From the NCBI RefSeq assembly GCF_947179515.1, contig NC_067495.1, positions 25,428,216 through 25,492,215 of the forward strand: a DNA stretch of 64,000 nucleotides. The letters are read 5' to 3'. The position numbers and the translations under genes were made by a program. Under the pieces are notes generated by a model. It was not told the origin of the DNA. It was given only the letters and a program-made list of their open reading frames with translations, and made no database searches. Every line of letters starts with the position of its first letter. The stretch's first letter is position 1. Shown here one piece after another: positions 43,660-54,970 of the stretch. The DNA is from Apodemus sylvaticus. Lineage: Eukaryota; Chordata; Mammalia; Rodentia; Muridae.

Positions 43660-44260
43660 GGGGACTTGGCTACACCCACGCCCCCCCCCCCCCCCCCCCC
43701 GCGCGCCTCGGGCCGCTCTGCGCAGGCGCCATTTCCAGAGCGTGTCAGCGTCTAAGCCACGCCCACGTTTCCCCGCCCTACCGTTAGGACTGATGCGGGC
43801 TACGTCATAGGGCCCCGAGAAACGGAAGTTCGCTCGCGAGGCGGCCGCGCTGCGCACTCTAGGGCGGCGCCAGCGCTTCCGGGCGGGCGGTGCTGCGGCC
43901 GCTAGGGCGGTGACCGAGCCTCTTGGAAGGCGCGTTCCGCCATTTCCGTTAGCTTGGCCCCCGCCGAAGGGCTAACTCCCGTTTCCAGTGGAAGTCTATC
44001 CCGGCTCGCAGGGGTGCTGTGGCTCTCCCTGTACCCGGGCGGCTCTAAGGTTGAGTTCCCTCCTCCCCTTTAGGTGATGTCGTTTGGGCGGGCCAGAAGG
44101 CTCACCGCCTTGGCTGTACCCCGGGGGTGGATTTCATCAGGCTTTGTTTAGTATTCAACCCCACCCACCGGAATCTCTCTGGGCGGGCCGGTTCCTCGCG
44201 CAGTCCCTTCCCCCGGGATCCTAACGTGGCTGCCTAAAGACTGCAACGCCCCTGCTGGCG
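43660..44260 (+). promoter_or_regulatory. Tceanc: CpG-island promoter, probably Tceanc
   Basis: This is the only strongly CpG-rich stretch in the window. It holds an NRF1-type site TGCGCAGGCGC (43719-43729), YY1-type GCCATTT (43728-43734) and CCGCCATTTCC (43937-43947), ETS-type ACGGAAGT (43822-43829) and CTTCCGG (43876-43882), and a CRE-like TACGTCAT (43801-43808). There is no TATA box. The set is typical of housekeeping promoters. It lies about 5 kb before the Tceanc coding exon on the same strand, with no other gene between. A first noncoding exon may end at the donor-like CTAAG|gttgag (44049), which is not proven. A C20 run sits at its left edge. Confidence 0.8.
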
Positions 44261-44774
44261 TTTAGTGTCCTACCCCTAACCCCCATGCCCCGTCCTTTCT
44301 GAGCCAGGGCCTTGAAGCCTGACCGTGTAGTCTGGAGCTAGAAAACTTTTTTCCCTCCTCGATGTTTAGAGATACTTAAAGCGGATGGGTTATTGCTGGT
44401 CTGTTCCCTAGGCTTCTGGAATATTTCACAGTAAACTTTCCTCTCCCTTTTAACGGTTAGACGATTTTAGTGCAGATGTGTGTATGACCTTCCCATAATT
44501 CCTTATTTCCAGGCGTCTGCATGCATTCAGGTAACACATTGTAGGGCCTACTCTTGCTGTCACTGTAAAAGGTTTTATATGTGCACACACACACACACAC
44601 ACACCACACACACATACACTGGTAAATGGTAAAAACGTATACGCGTATGTGAACTACAACAGCCAAGAAATGTGTCTGATCTGAATTGGAGTGTGTTATA
44701 AATGTAACGTACAGCAGATTCTTTTTTTGTTTGTTTTGAGAATTAACACAAAAAGGAATTAAAATACCTGTTTA
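44261..44774. other. Inferred Tceanc 5' intron, first part
   Basis: Contains a short (CA)n at 44583-44612. Otherwise no assignable feature. Confidence 0.45.
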
Positions 44775-44840
44775 TCAGTAGTAGAGCACATACTTGAATG
44801 TGCATAAGGCCCTGGGTGTGATCCCTACCACCGCATTTTA
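44775..44840 (+). mobile_element. ID/B4 SINE 5' fragment
   Basis: cagtagtagagcacatactt, aaggccctgggtgtgatccc. Confidence 0.65.
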
Positions 44841-45240
44841 AAGAAAAAATATTTTGGGTGAGTAAAATTAGAATTAATTCCATCAATCTCTAACATACTA
44901 TCACACATGTAAAGACTATTTTTGTGGCTTGAAATCTTTATGTGAGATAACATTGCTCTACAAAAGGTGCTTACAGACAGTACCCCGTGGCCAAACACAG
45001 ACTTTCTCATCTGAAATAAGGTCTCTTGTAGCCCTGGCTGGCCGCTATCTGACCACTCTGGCTTTATGAGGTGCACGTGGAAGGGGGGGGGATACGAACT
45101 CAGTACTCCAGGAACTGAGCCTCATCTTCAGACCTCCCTCCCCCAACACACATACACATACACACAAACACACACACACACTAAAAAATAATTTGTGCGA
45201 ATCAACTTAAATGTCTTCCTTAATTCCTGTCCCTCCCTTT

Positions 45241-45466
45241 TGTTTTTAGACAGGGTCTGTCAGCGAACCTGAAACGTACCAGTCAATCTAGACTGCCTGA
45301 CCAGTGAACTCCAAAGACTGACCCGTCTCTCCCTTCCCTTCCCGTTGCTGGAATTCCAGGTGCGAACCACAAGTCTGGCTTTTTACATGGATGTTGGGGA
45401 TCCAGACTCAGGCCCTCTTTGCACAGCAAGCAGTTTACCAACTGAGCCATCTCTCCAGTCCCAGCC
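45241..45466 (-). mobile_element. B4/B3-type SINE, minus strand
   Basis: tttttagacagggtctgtca, ctggaattccaggtgcgaac, gatccagactcaggccctct, aactgagccatctctccagt. Confidence 0.72.
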
Positions 45467-45477
45467 TGCCTTATTAT

Positions 45478-45637
45478 GTTTTACTGTATATAGATGTGTG
45501 GGTATTTGCATGTGAGTGCCAGTTTTCCTAAAACTGGGTTATAAGCACTTGTGAGCCACCCAATGTCAGTGCTGGAAATTGAACCTTGTTCCTCTGCAAT
45601 AGCAGTACACAACTGCTTAACACTCACTGTAGCCCCA
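45478..45637 (-). mobile_element. tRNA-derived SINE, minus strand
   Basis: tagatgtgtgggtatttgca, cagtgctggaaattgaacct, actgcttaacactcactgta, gcccc. Confidence 0.7.
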
Positions 45638-45799
45638 TTCAGTATTTGCTGTCTGTTGTTCTGCTGCAAAAGTAGCAGAGTTGAATAGTCAGTCCCTGTA
45701 TCAGTCTAAAGTATTTCCTGTCTGTCCTTTTTACAGAAAGTATTTGCTGGCCTCCTGTCCTGGAACAAAAGCTGGTATGCTAGATATTAAATCTTGTTT

Positions 45800-46079
45800 A
45801 ATGATTTTTAAGACAAAATTTCACTATGAAGCTCATATTGTCTGGAATTGACAACCACCCTGTCTTAGCCTCCTGGGTGCTAGGAAATGTGTGTCAGTCT
45901 ACCTGGCAAAATTAATTCATTTTTAATTTACAGTTAATATATTTCTGCTGTGTGAATGCACGTGTAGAAGTCAGAGGACAACTTGTCAATTCTTGCTCTG
46001 TTATATTCTAGGGATTGATCTCATGGTGTCAGGCTTGATGGCAAGAACCTTTGCCCACTGAGCCATTTGCCAGCCCCCA
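45800..46079 (-). mobile_element. Two old SINEs, minus strand
   Basis: A B1-like remnant (45800-45905: aaaatttcactatgaagctc, cctcctgggtgctaggaaat) precedes a tRNA-derived SINE (45930-46079: gtagaagtcagaggacaact, ctttgcccactgagccattt, gccagccccc). Confidence 0.65.
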
Positions 46080-46439
46080 GCAGGTTTTTAACTTTCTATT
46101 GTAGATTCACATAATTGTCAGTCACTTTACAAAGACTAAGTGATTCATTCAGACTATCTCATTTGATTCACATATTAATCCAGGATGGCAGAGTCACCTA
46201 TTTTGAAGTACAGGCTGATCAGTAAACTTAGCCAACTTGTCTAGTATGCCCTTATTTCCAAGAACTAGAGTTTCTTGAGCATCCTTATCCAAAAGACTGC
46301 TCAGACCTACTTGATTAGCCCATGGTGGACACCATGGTTTGTTTTGTTTTGTTTTTTTAATGTAGGATTTTTAAAATTTTTGTTAGCGTACAGAATATTA
46401 AGGGTTTTTGTTTGTTTGTTTGCTTGTTTTGTTTTTATT

Positions 46440-46610
46440 TTATTTTATTCATTTATTTATTTATTTTGGGTTTTGGTTTTTTGAGAGAAGGTTTCTCTCT
46501 GTAACCCTGGCTGTCCTGGAACTTCATCTGCAGATCAGGCTGGCCTAGAATTCACAGAGATCCACTAGCTCTGCCTCCCAAGTGCTGGAATTAAAGGTGT
46601 GGGCCACTGG
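46440..46610 (-). mobile_element. B1 SINE, minus strand
   Basis: ttttttgagagaaggtttct, gtaaccctggctgtcctgga, gctctgcctcccaagtgctg, gaattaaaggtgtgggccac. Confidence 0.85.
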
Positions 46611-47907
46611 TTCCCCATGTGCTCATCTGTACCCAGCTTAGAATAGTAGGTTTTGTTATGGCCTTTTATTTGTAGATATCATTATGCTTTATTCTAATTG
46701 ATCTCCCTTACCTACTGTCCTCTCTATGCTTCCTTACCCCTCGGACGGATTCCTTCCCTTGCCCCAGATAGAGCCCCTTCTGCTCTCAGGACACATGTAT
46801 TCCATTACCAGGACACATGTATTCCATTACCCTTCTCCCGCCCTCTCTCTCCTCATTATTATTGTTCTATTTTTATGGTAGAAGAGATCTAAATGACTTT
46901 TAAAAAAACTAGAATTGAGGTAGACTTTGTTTTCCAGGACTTTCCAGGCTGCAGTTAAGTGAGTAAAGCAAGTTGCTATAGAGTGACAAGAAAAGAAATT
47001 CACAGGCTGAAAGAAGAGAAAGCATCTTGGACATTTTGTGACAGAAGAGAATATCTCGCAAGGTGCTTGTCAGGTGTGTTCAGGGGAACAAAATAAGTAT
47101 TACTTTTTTGTGGGAAATGTAGACAGCAATGTTTTTAAATGTGGTAAACCTGAAAACACTGTAGTTATTTGATGTTTTCCAAGAGTTTCTCAGTTGTTAG
47201 ATGACATTCATATCCCAGGCTTATTGTGCAACTTGAGGTAACCGGAGTATAAATATCATCTTACGCTTGCTCGCTAAACATTCATTGCCTCCCACTATTA
47301 AGAGATAAATATTACAGACTTTCAGGAAGTGTATACATCACAACATTTACTACATAACAATCACAGTTGTAGAGGTTTTCATTTGAATTGTATACAACTG
47401 TATTTTTAATAATTTCTTATGTAATAGAACTTATCTAACAAAGTCTGAAGTTATAGAGGTTCCGTGTATCTAGTCCAAGAGCAGGACTGCAGCTCTTTTT
47501 GGCACTAAAGGCAACCTATTGGTCGGGTGGGTAGAAGGGTCAGTTTCTGGGGGTGACTTAAATCAGAATTGGCTGGAGAACTGACCAGATGTCCAAGTCC
47601 TACCCTCAAAGACTGCAGTTCCCTCTATCTAGGATGAAGCCCTAGCATTGCTTGATTTAGTTTTTGTTGATTTCCTTGGATGATTCTACCACACAGCCAG
47701 AGATAAGAACCACCTGTGGTGATAGCATGAAGCCAGGTTTAGGGAGCTGTTGGAGCAAAGGCACAGCTGTGAAATGGAGCCATGCTTGTCTGTGGTTGAG
47801 AGTGGTCAAGGCAGAGAGCTAGCATGAGGTGCTGTTCATCACATCCACTCACAGGCTCCATCCCGTGGGTGGAGGAGACTGTCTGAAGGACTTTAAGCAA
47901 GAGAAAA
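46611..47907. other. Inferred Tceanc 5' intron, nothing recognised
   Basis: About 1.3 kb. A direct duplication of ggacacatgtattccattac is present at 46789-46829. No coding exon. Confidence 0.5.
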
Positions 47908-48100
47908 CACACACACACACACACACACAAGTTAAGCCAAACACTTCAAGGAAAACCCATTTATAACTCCAGTTCCAGGGGAATGTGATATTTTCTTCTG
48001 ACTTCCACAGGTACCAGGCATGTATATGATGTGCACAGACATACATGCAATACATACAGGCAGGCAAAACATCCATACACATAAAATTACAAAAAAGAAA
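47908..48100 (+). mobile_element. (CA)n and B3 SINE 3' half
   Basis: (CA)n at 47908-47930, then B3 3' sequence: ataactccagttccagggga, acttccacaggtaccaggca, aacatccatacacataaaat. Confidence 0.75.
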
Positions 48101-48494
48101 AGAATATTCTTCAAACTTAAAAAAAAGACCCTACAATAGGAGGATTAAAAAATGCATATATGTATATATTTCCAACTAAAGAATAAGTGGAGCATTTGAA
48201 TGTGACCTTGTTTTTCCAGCAGCTCAAATGTCAGCACATTGAATCCTGTTGAATTTCAGGGTTCACTAGACCTGCTTCTCAACCTGTAATGCCTGTTTCT
48301 TTATATTGATTCAGACATTAGCATCCCTCTTTTGTTTGTTTCCTTTTTATAGTACCACCACTACTTTTTTTAAAGTACCACTACAAATGTTATAAAGGTA
48401 TTACATATCTTGGTCTCATAGCTGATTATGAGGAGAAAATAGCCCAGAATTTGCTCAGCATTGTATTAAGGATGCTTAGGTGAGCGTGATTTTA

Positions 48495-48640
48495 TACCCA
48501 AGATGAGTCGGGATCTCATGCATTCCAGATTAGCCTCAACTTTTCTGTGTATCTAAAGATGGCATTAAACCTCTGTTCTTTCTGTCTCTACCCACCAACT
48601 GCTGGGATTGCAGGCATGCACCACCATCCTAGGTTCCTGA
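48495..48640 (-). mobile_element. Old B1 SINE, minus strand
   Basis: gagtcgggatctcatgcatt, caactgctgggattgcaggc, atgcaccaccatcctagg. Confidence 0.65.
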
Positions 48641-48958
48641 AAGATCTTAATCTAGAAAAATACTGATTTGTACAGTTGGAATTGGGAAAGTTATAGCTGA
48701 TATTCTAAAAAGTCTTTGAATATTCTGCTTAAACTTGGCAGAGCCATTTTCCTTCTATTCAGAATAAAAATCTTGAAAGTTGAGTAGCTCCTGTCACTAC
48801 ACTATCTAATTTGCCACACCCATTTATATTGCTCCTTCAGAAAGCATCATATGGACATCTGGCAGAAATTCTAGTTTACTATCCAGGAGCTGCAACTAGT
48901 AAAGGGCAGCTTAAAAAGATTGAACCATCTTTTTCTCTTTTTCTTTGCAGCTGTGAAA

Positions 48959-50038
48959 ATGTCTGACAAGAACCAGATCATTGCCAGGGCTTCCTTGATT
49001 GAGCAACTGGTGTCTAAAAGGTATTTTGAGGATATTGGTAAACAGCTTGCTGAGCTAGAAATGATTTATGTGTCTAAGGAGCATCTGCAGGAGACAGATG
49101 TAGTAAGAGCTGTTTACAGAGTCCTCAAAAACTGCCCATCAGTGGCTTTAAAAAAGAAGGCCAAGTGTCTGCTGGCAAAGTGGAGAGGTTTCTATAAGAG
49201 TACACACTTCAAAACAAGGGAAAGCCTTAAAGTCTTCCATGCAACTGTTAATAAAGAAGAAAGTGTAATGGTTTCTCAGGGTGTAAGCCAGGATGAACCA
49301 TCAGGCTTTAGCCATAATGAGATACTGGGTCTCTGCAGTTCCCTCTCTAGACTGTCACCCGAAGATGCTGCAAAGCCCGTTGCAGCAATTGGGTCTGGAA
49401 GTAGCACTGTTCAGATGGAAATTAATGAGGGATATTTGGAGGGTGATGACTCTGAATCTACTACCAAGAGCTCAGGTTTCTTACAAGATCCCTTAGTGTC
49501 TGTGAGATCTAAGTGCATAGAACTTCTTTACACAGCATTAGCTAGTTCTTGCACAGATCGCACAAAAGTTCACGTATGGCAGAATTTAGCAAGAGAAATT
49601 GAAGAGCACATTTTTATTATTCATTCAAACAATATCAAAAAATATAAAACTAGTATTCGAAGCAAAGTTGCCAATTTGAACAACCCCAGAAATTCTCATT
49701 TACAACAAAACTTGCTCTCTGGAACCATGTCAGCAAGGGAATTTGCTGAAATGACTTTCCTGGACATGGCAAACCAGGAACTGAAGCAGTTGAGAGCTTT
49801 CTACACAGAATCCAGTATTCAGGAACATCACCTTCCCCAAACAGTTGATGGCACACAGACAAATAAAATTAAGTGTAGGCGCTGTGATAAGTATAACTGC
49901 AAGGTCACTGTAATTGCCAGAGGAACACTTTTCCTTCCAAGTTGGGTGCAGAATTCAAACCCAGATGAGCAAATGTCCTATGTCATTTGTAATGAATGTG
50001 GAGAGCAGTGGTACCATAACAACTGGGTATGCTTGTGA
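48959..50038 (+). CDS. Tceanc: Tceanc, TFIIS N-terminal and central domain protein
   Basis: The protein is 359 residues, encoded in one uninterrupted exon. The acceptor tttctttgcag ends at 48950. The first in-frame ATG of the exon has A at -3 and is the chosen start; an in-frame ATG at 48920 lies in the intron. Residues about 5-82 form a TFIIS N-terminal (LW) helical domain (LKNCPSVALKKKAKCLLAKW). Residues 95-170 are a polar Ser/Glu linker. Residues about 175-290 match the TFIIS central domain (VRSKCIELLYTAL, REIEEHIF, IRSKVANLNNPRN, MSAREFAEMTFLDMANQELK). A C-terminal zinc ribbon has CRRC (306-309) and CNEC (344-347) with an acidic DE pair (336-337). In TFIIS these parts bind RNA polymerase II and stimulate cleavage of backtracked RNA, so a nuclear elongation-factor role is predicted, not shown. 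The length agrees with the family. The neighbours Egfl6 upstream and CpG promoter at 43.7 kb match the human locus order. Confidence 0.96.
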   Translation: MSDKNQIIARASLIEQLVSKRYFEDIGKQLAELEMIYVSKEHLQETDVVRAVYRVLKNCPSVALKKKAKCLLAKWRGFYKSTHFKTRESLKVFHATVNKEESVMVSQGVSQDEPSGFSHNEILGLCSSLSRLSPEDAAKPVAAIGSGSSTVQMEINEGYLEGDDSESTTKSSGFLQDPLVSVRSKCIELLYTALASSCTDRTKVHVWQNLAREIEEHIFIIHSNNIKKYKTSIRSKVANLNNPRNSHLQQNLLSGTMSAREFAEMTFLDMANQELKQLRAFYTESSIQEHHLPQTVDGTQTNKIKCRRCDKYNCKVTVIARGTLFLPSWVQNSNPDEQMSYVICNECGEQWYHNNWVCL

Positions 50039-52310
50039 TTTGTAAATAATCCTTTCAAGGGCATATGTTTTATATGTATGACCTAAACTTGTGCTCATTT
50101 TTGTCATTGTTGTGTTTACAAAAATCTTAATTTTATTTTTGCCTTTGGGATTTTGGTTCATGAAGGATGTCAGTATGTAGCCAAAGGTGGTGGCCGAGTC
50201 TCATTAGTGCTTGCATTACAGGTATACAACACCACACCTGGCTTTATATACTGTTCATGCTACAGGCCTAAGAGTAAGGAAAGAGAGTTGTTTGCCAAAG
50301 TGTCAGCCGGAGAAGGCTATCACATTGTACTTTGTGGCCACTTAGTACTTTACTCAGAGTGGCACTGTAGCTCCACACAGCCTGAGAACATGTTAGAGAT
50401 GAAGACTCTTGCCTGATGCCCCTTGAGTCCTGATCTGAATTTCAACAGAATCCCCAGGTATTCTCTGGGATACTTTGAGAATCACTGACATAGCAGCAGG
50501 CCTGCAGTTCTCAGGATTAGAATTTTCTGGAGAGCATTGAAATGTACTGGTGCCAAGGGCCAAGCCTAGTACAATTCATTATGAACCTATGGCTTGGACC
50601 CAGTAATCAACACTGCTCTGGTCATTTCTTGGTTCATTTTAAGTTGCAGTTAGAATTAGGAACTACCTGTAAAATAGTCTCTCATTTGAGCCTTTCCATA
50701 GTTCTAAGAAATTAGTGTTATTCTGGAGACTTTACAGATGAGGAAAAAGGCCCACTTGCCCAGGTTGCACAATTGTATGTAGTCTGCCCTCACACTGATC
50801 CCAGATTTTCCAGCTTACTTCTGAAGCAGGTGTGATGCAGATGCTTGCTATACAAATGCTAGGGAGAATGAGGCAGGGCCAGTTTGATTTGCAAAGTTCC
50901 TGTCTCAAAACTGGTAAAAGGACATTTTCAAGCCTCTAATTCTAGAAATGGGAATGCTAAGGTAGAATCCCATATTTGAGGGCAGCATGGGTTATATAGA
51001 GAAACCCAAAAAGATTCAATCTGAGAATGGCTTAATGACTTTGTAAGAAGCATACTCTTGGAAATGGGTACTAAGCAAAGAGTGTTTGGGACCTCTAAGC
51101 TTATGTGACTCAAGTTTTATTCTTTTGTCTTTAATTTTCTCATTTTTCAAGTCTCTTTTGACTGGTGAAAAATTGCACTGTAAATTCGAATATGGCTCAG
51201 AGCCTGCTTCCTTAGTTGAATGACCTGTGCATTTTTTTGAGCACATCATCAAGTGTGATATATTGATGTTAGGAATCTGTATTCCTTCAAAGGCATGTGT
51301 ATTAGGTTTGAAATTCAAATTCTGCTCATGTGAAAATGGCACTAATTGTTAGAGGAAGTTCATTCCTTCAGTCTCAACGTTTATTTACATACTAACTGAA
51401 GAGGAAATCACTCCTCTTAGGCCTTTGCAAACAGTGTTTACGGATTTGTGTGCTTATTCACAAGCCTTTTTTATGTGATTATGACTAATTTTTGCCTTAA
51501 AAGTAATACAGTGTCATTCAGGGTTTTGATGTCTTTTTACCATGTAAAACAGTTTTATACATAATCCGCACAAAACCTTGCCTATATGTACTCCTTTTAC
51601 AGTTGATCAGGTGATGAGATAGACATTTTCTCTTTTGTTTTTTGACAACGATATGTGAAGAGTTTCTATTTCTATAAGACTAACTTCACGCTGTAGCCTA
51701 AGTTGGGTTCACACTCATGCCAGCTGGCCTTAACCTCCAGAGTGCTGTAATTGGCAGTGTAAGCCAATTCATTGATTTTTATCATATCAAAGAGTTTATT
51801 TCTTAGTTTCATATAAACTCACATTTTTGCTAGTTATTATTCTCTATCTCTCCAGTATTCCTTTGATGGGATCTGTAAGCTTTTCTTTATATAGATTTTT
51901 ACCTCCATATGACAGTTCCCCAATGGGTGCATGAAACTAGCAAACATTTCTGTTTCAGATTTTTTGAAGAAATCAGCTTGAAGCTGTCAAGTCTAAATTT
52001 TATTTTGTTGTATTTTCTCTTCTATGGCATTCCAGTGCTATTCACCATGATACAATATGTTAATCCTTTAAAGAGTAACTTACAAAGTCATCAAAACTCA
52101 AAAGTTTTACAAAATGTGGTTTCATGTAACTTGGAATGATCTTAAAACTTGGACAGTGGTTGTGAAAGAGCATACACAGCATATGGAATCCTTGTTTAAT
52201 TTTTCAAATCAGTTTGATGTTTGGATTTTCTATGTAACTATGTATGGTTCTTTATATTGAGATTTTGTAAGCTACATTTACCAAAAATAAAAGCATTTGA
52301 AATGGAAAAA
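50039..52310 (+). other. Tceanc: Tceanc 3' UTR, inferred
   Basis: AT-rich and mostly free of SINEs apart from a B1 remnant at about 50170-50245 (minus strand: cttgcattacaggtatacaa). It continues to the AATAAA at 52286. The sparse repeats fit a transcribed UTR. Confidence 0.6.
52286..52291 (+). terminator. Tceanc: AATAAA polyadenylation signal, probably Tceanc
   Basis: CCAAAAATAAAAGC, followed by a T-rich stretch (ttctttttttttt, 52334-52350) that could act as the downstream element. Confidence 0.6.
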
Positions 52311-52515
52311 AACTACTCTTATTCTCCAAGATTCTTCTTTTTTTTTTTTAATGTGTGAGGTCTTCCTCATTTCCAATAAGCTCTGTCAGTTAGTTTTGCA
52401 ACAAGAGATAGGGAAATGGTGATGTGGGTTTTATTCTTTTGGTCAGTGAGACAGTTACATTTTCTAAATATAGACACTTATTTTACACTGTGTTTTATCC
52501 CCTAAAATGAGAAGA

Positions 52516-52517
<2 letters not shown>

Positions 52518-52573
<56 letters not shown>

Positions 52574-52609
52574 CCTCCCTCCCTCCCTCCCTCCCTCCCT
52601 CCCTCCCTC

Positions 52610-52681
<72 letters not shown>

Positions 52682-52697
52682 CTCTCTCCTTTCTCTG
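52518..52697 (+). repeat. (CT)n(CCCT)n(CT)n polypyrimidine tract
   Basis: CT units to about 52570, CCCT units to about 52610, then CT units to about 52690: about 180 bp without a purine apart from its edges. It abuts a short minus-strand B1 remnant (52697-52750, ctctgcctcccaagtgctag). Confidence 0.98.
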
Positions 52698-52750
52698 GCT
52701 CTGCCTCCCAAGTGCTAGGATTAAAAGTGTATGCCACCACTGCCCACCCA

Positions 52751-54067
52751 AAAGAGTTTTTTGGTTTTGGTTGGTTGGTTTTTGTTTTTACAATTGCTGG
52801 TAGGATAGATTCTAATTTAAAATTGCCCTTATAGGAACAAAGAGCAAAGAGCATTTTGGACAGCTCCAAGATGGGAAGGTGCCTAATTATAAGGAACAGC
52901 AGATGTGAATGAGAGATAATGTAAAAGACTCCACAGAGTTCCTGAGATCCACTGTAGGTCATGATAACAATAAGGACTTGGAGGCTTTTGGGGTGTTTGT
53001 AGGGTGGTTTGTATTTAAAACAAATAGGCGATTTATAGTCATGGGATTTGAGTGTCTTTTAGGGAGACCAGTATAGCTGAGTGGTAAGAGAAACAAGGAT
53101 GGATGCAGGAACACCAGAGAAGTGACCATTAACAATGGTCAAATGAAAGTATAAAAAAATATACTTTTGGCTGCATCCTGATAGTTAATGGACCCCTTTG
53201 CAGTTTTGCAAATGGTTGTTTCATAGCATATGCCCAATGCAAAATTTCTTCCCTGTGGTCAATAATCAAATAATAGTGCAGAATGTCAGCACTAAACACA
53301 TAAAGCCTGTATCCCAGTCTCCATGGTAACTGCATAGGGTGGAAAATCCATTTTGATACCTGAATGTGGGAAGGTTTTTTTTCCATGGGTTTTCTCCTTT
53401 GTTCGTACAACTTTTAAAAATGAAGAATTGAGTACAATTGTGGCTCTATCTCTTCCATGGTTATTTCCTGTGATGAGAGGCTTCTTTCATTCCCTGATAC
53501 CATTTCTAAGTGCCAGGCAGGAAGCTTGTGGCTGGCAGTACTCCATTGCCTTTGCTGGGGCTGGGCCTTCCTCTTGTAGGCCAGATTGATTTGGGTTTTT
53601 GTTGTTGTTTTGTTTTGTTTTTTGTTTTTTTTTTGTAACACCCAATAAATGCAAAATATTTTTGCCAAAATATTTTTATCTCTTTCAGAGGTAGTTATTG
53701 TAAGCACCTAGATTGTAAAAAGTAATTTCTTAGTTTCAGAAGAGTGCTACAATCAGATGTATGGTATCCTATTTATATTTAAAGTTGTGTTGCCAAAGAT
53801 GTTATTACATGCTGTCACAAATTTTCTGTTGGAAGGATTGCACATTTTGCTTTGCTAGGTGCTAACTCTTCTGATACACAGGATCATTTTTTGAATCATT
53901 TTTGTGGCATCATGTGGTCATCTGATATTTAGAAAAGAGGGTGATTTTAAAATAAAAATACTTAAAAATTAAGATGTGAACACATACATACAATAGCTGA
54001 GGCTGGCCTCAATATTCTGATATGATTTTTTGTGGATGTATATTCTTGATTTCTTTAAATTTCAAAA
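52751..54067. other. Intergenic, nothing recognised
   Basis: GTTT-rich low complexity at 52757-52790 and 53593-53635. No gene. Confidence 0.5.
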
Positions 54068-54225
54068 GGAAGTGAGCTAAGCACTAGTGGCACAGGCCTC
54101 TAATCCCAACACTTGGAACAGAGGCAGGCAGATCTCTTGAGTTGGAGGCAAGATTGGTCTACAGAGCAAGTTCTAGGACAGCCAGGGCTATACAGAGAAA
54201 CCTTATCTTGGAAAAAATGAAAATG
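54068..54225 (+). mobile_element. B1 SINE
   Basis: caggcctctaatcccaacac, agaggcaggcagatctcttg, ggacagccagggctatacag. Confidence 0.85.
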
Positions 54226-54261
54226 AAACATGAGTATGGAAATCAGATCCAGGTAGTTTAT

Positions 54262-54496
54262 AGTCGTTGTCAGATAGCATCTCATGTAGATCAGGCTGGG
54301 CTTGAACTCTCCACTTACTATGTAGCTATAACCTAAAATGATTTTGAACTCATAATCCTCATGTTTCCACCTCCCCAGTGCAAGGATTATAGGCATGTAT
54401 CATTGTGCTTGATTTTATGGGGTACTGCAGAGTGAACCCAGGATTTTGTGCATTCTGGGCAAATGCTCTACTGACTGCACCACATCCTTAGCCCTA
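54262..54496 (-). mobile_element. B4 SINE, minus strand
   Basis: gtagatcaggctgggcttga, gtgcaaggattataggcatg, gcagagtgaacccaggattt, ctctactgactgcaccacat. Confidence 0.72.
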
Positions 54497-54775
54497 CTCA
54501 TTTATGACACATTTCTAAGAATCTAAAATAGGCATAGAAATGTTACAGAACAAGAAACCAATTAAAATACTATTCATTTAGAAAGCAGTTTTTCAGAATA
54601 TAATCTCTTCTGAAATGATGTAAACACAGTTGCAGCTGCTTATCAAAGATGCCAAATAGCATCATAATTCGCCAAATTTACTCTTGTAGATTGAAAAAAA
54701 CTGAAGAAATTTCCAAGAGTACCTATGAGTCCCTGAGTCATCTGACGACTCCACCTGCTATGCCTCCCCTTAACC

Positions 54776-54970
54776 CAGTGGTTTTCAAGCTTCCCAATGC
54801 TGTGACCCTTTAATACAGTTCCTCATTTTCTGGTGACACCCAACCATAAAATCATTTTCGTTGCTACTTCGTAACTGTTATGAATCATAAATGTGCTTTC
54901 TGATGTTCTTAGGCCACCCCTGTGAAAGGGTCATTTGATCCATAATGGGCTCACAGGTTGAGAATCACTC
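54776..54970. mobile_element. URR1-like hAT-Charlie element
   Basis: It starts CAGTGGTTTTCAAGCTTCCC and ends CACAGGTTGAGAATCACTC. The internal ctgtgaccctttaatacagt, accataaaatcattttcgtt and tgtgaaagggtcatttgatc are characteristic. No ORF. Confidence 0.88.

Noticed and set aside
43657..43857. Minus-strand 66-codon frame in the CpG island
   Set aside because: Arg/Gly-rich frame expected from GC-rich DNA; no supporting structure. Divergent transcription is possible but a protein is not supported.
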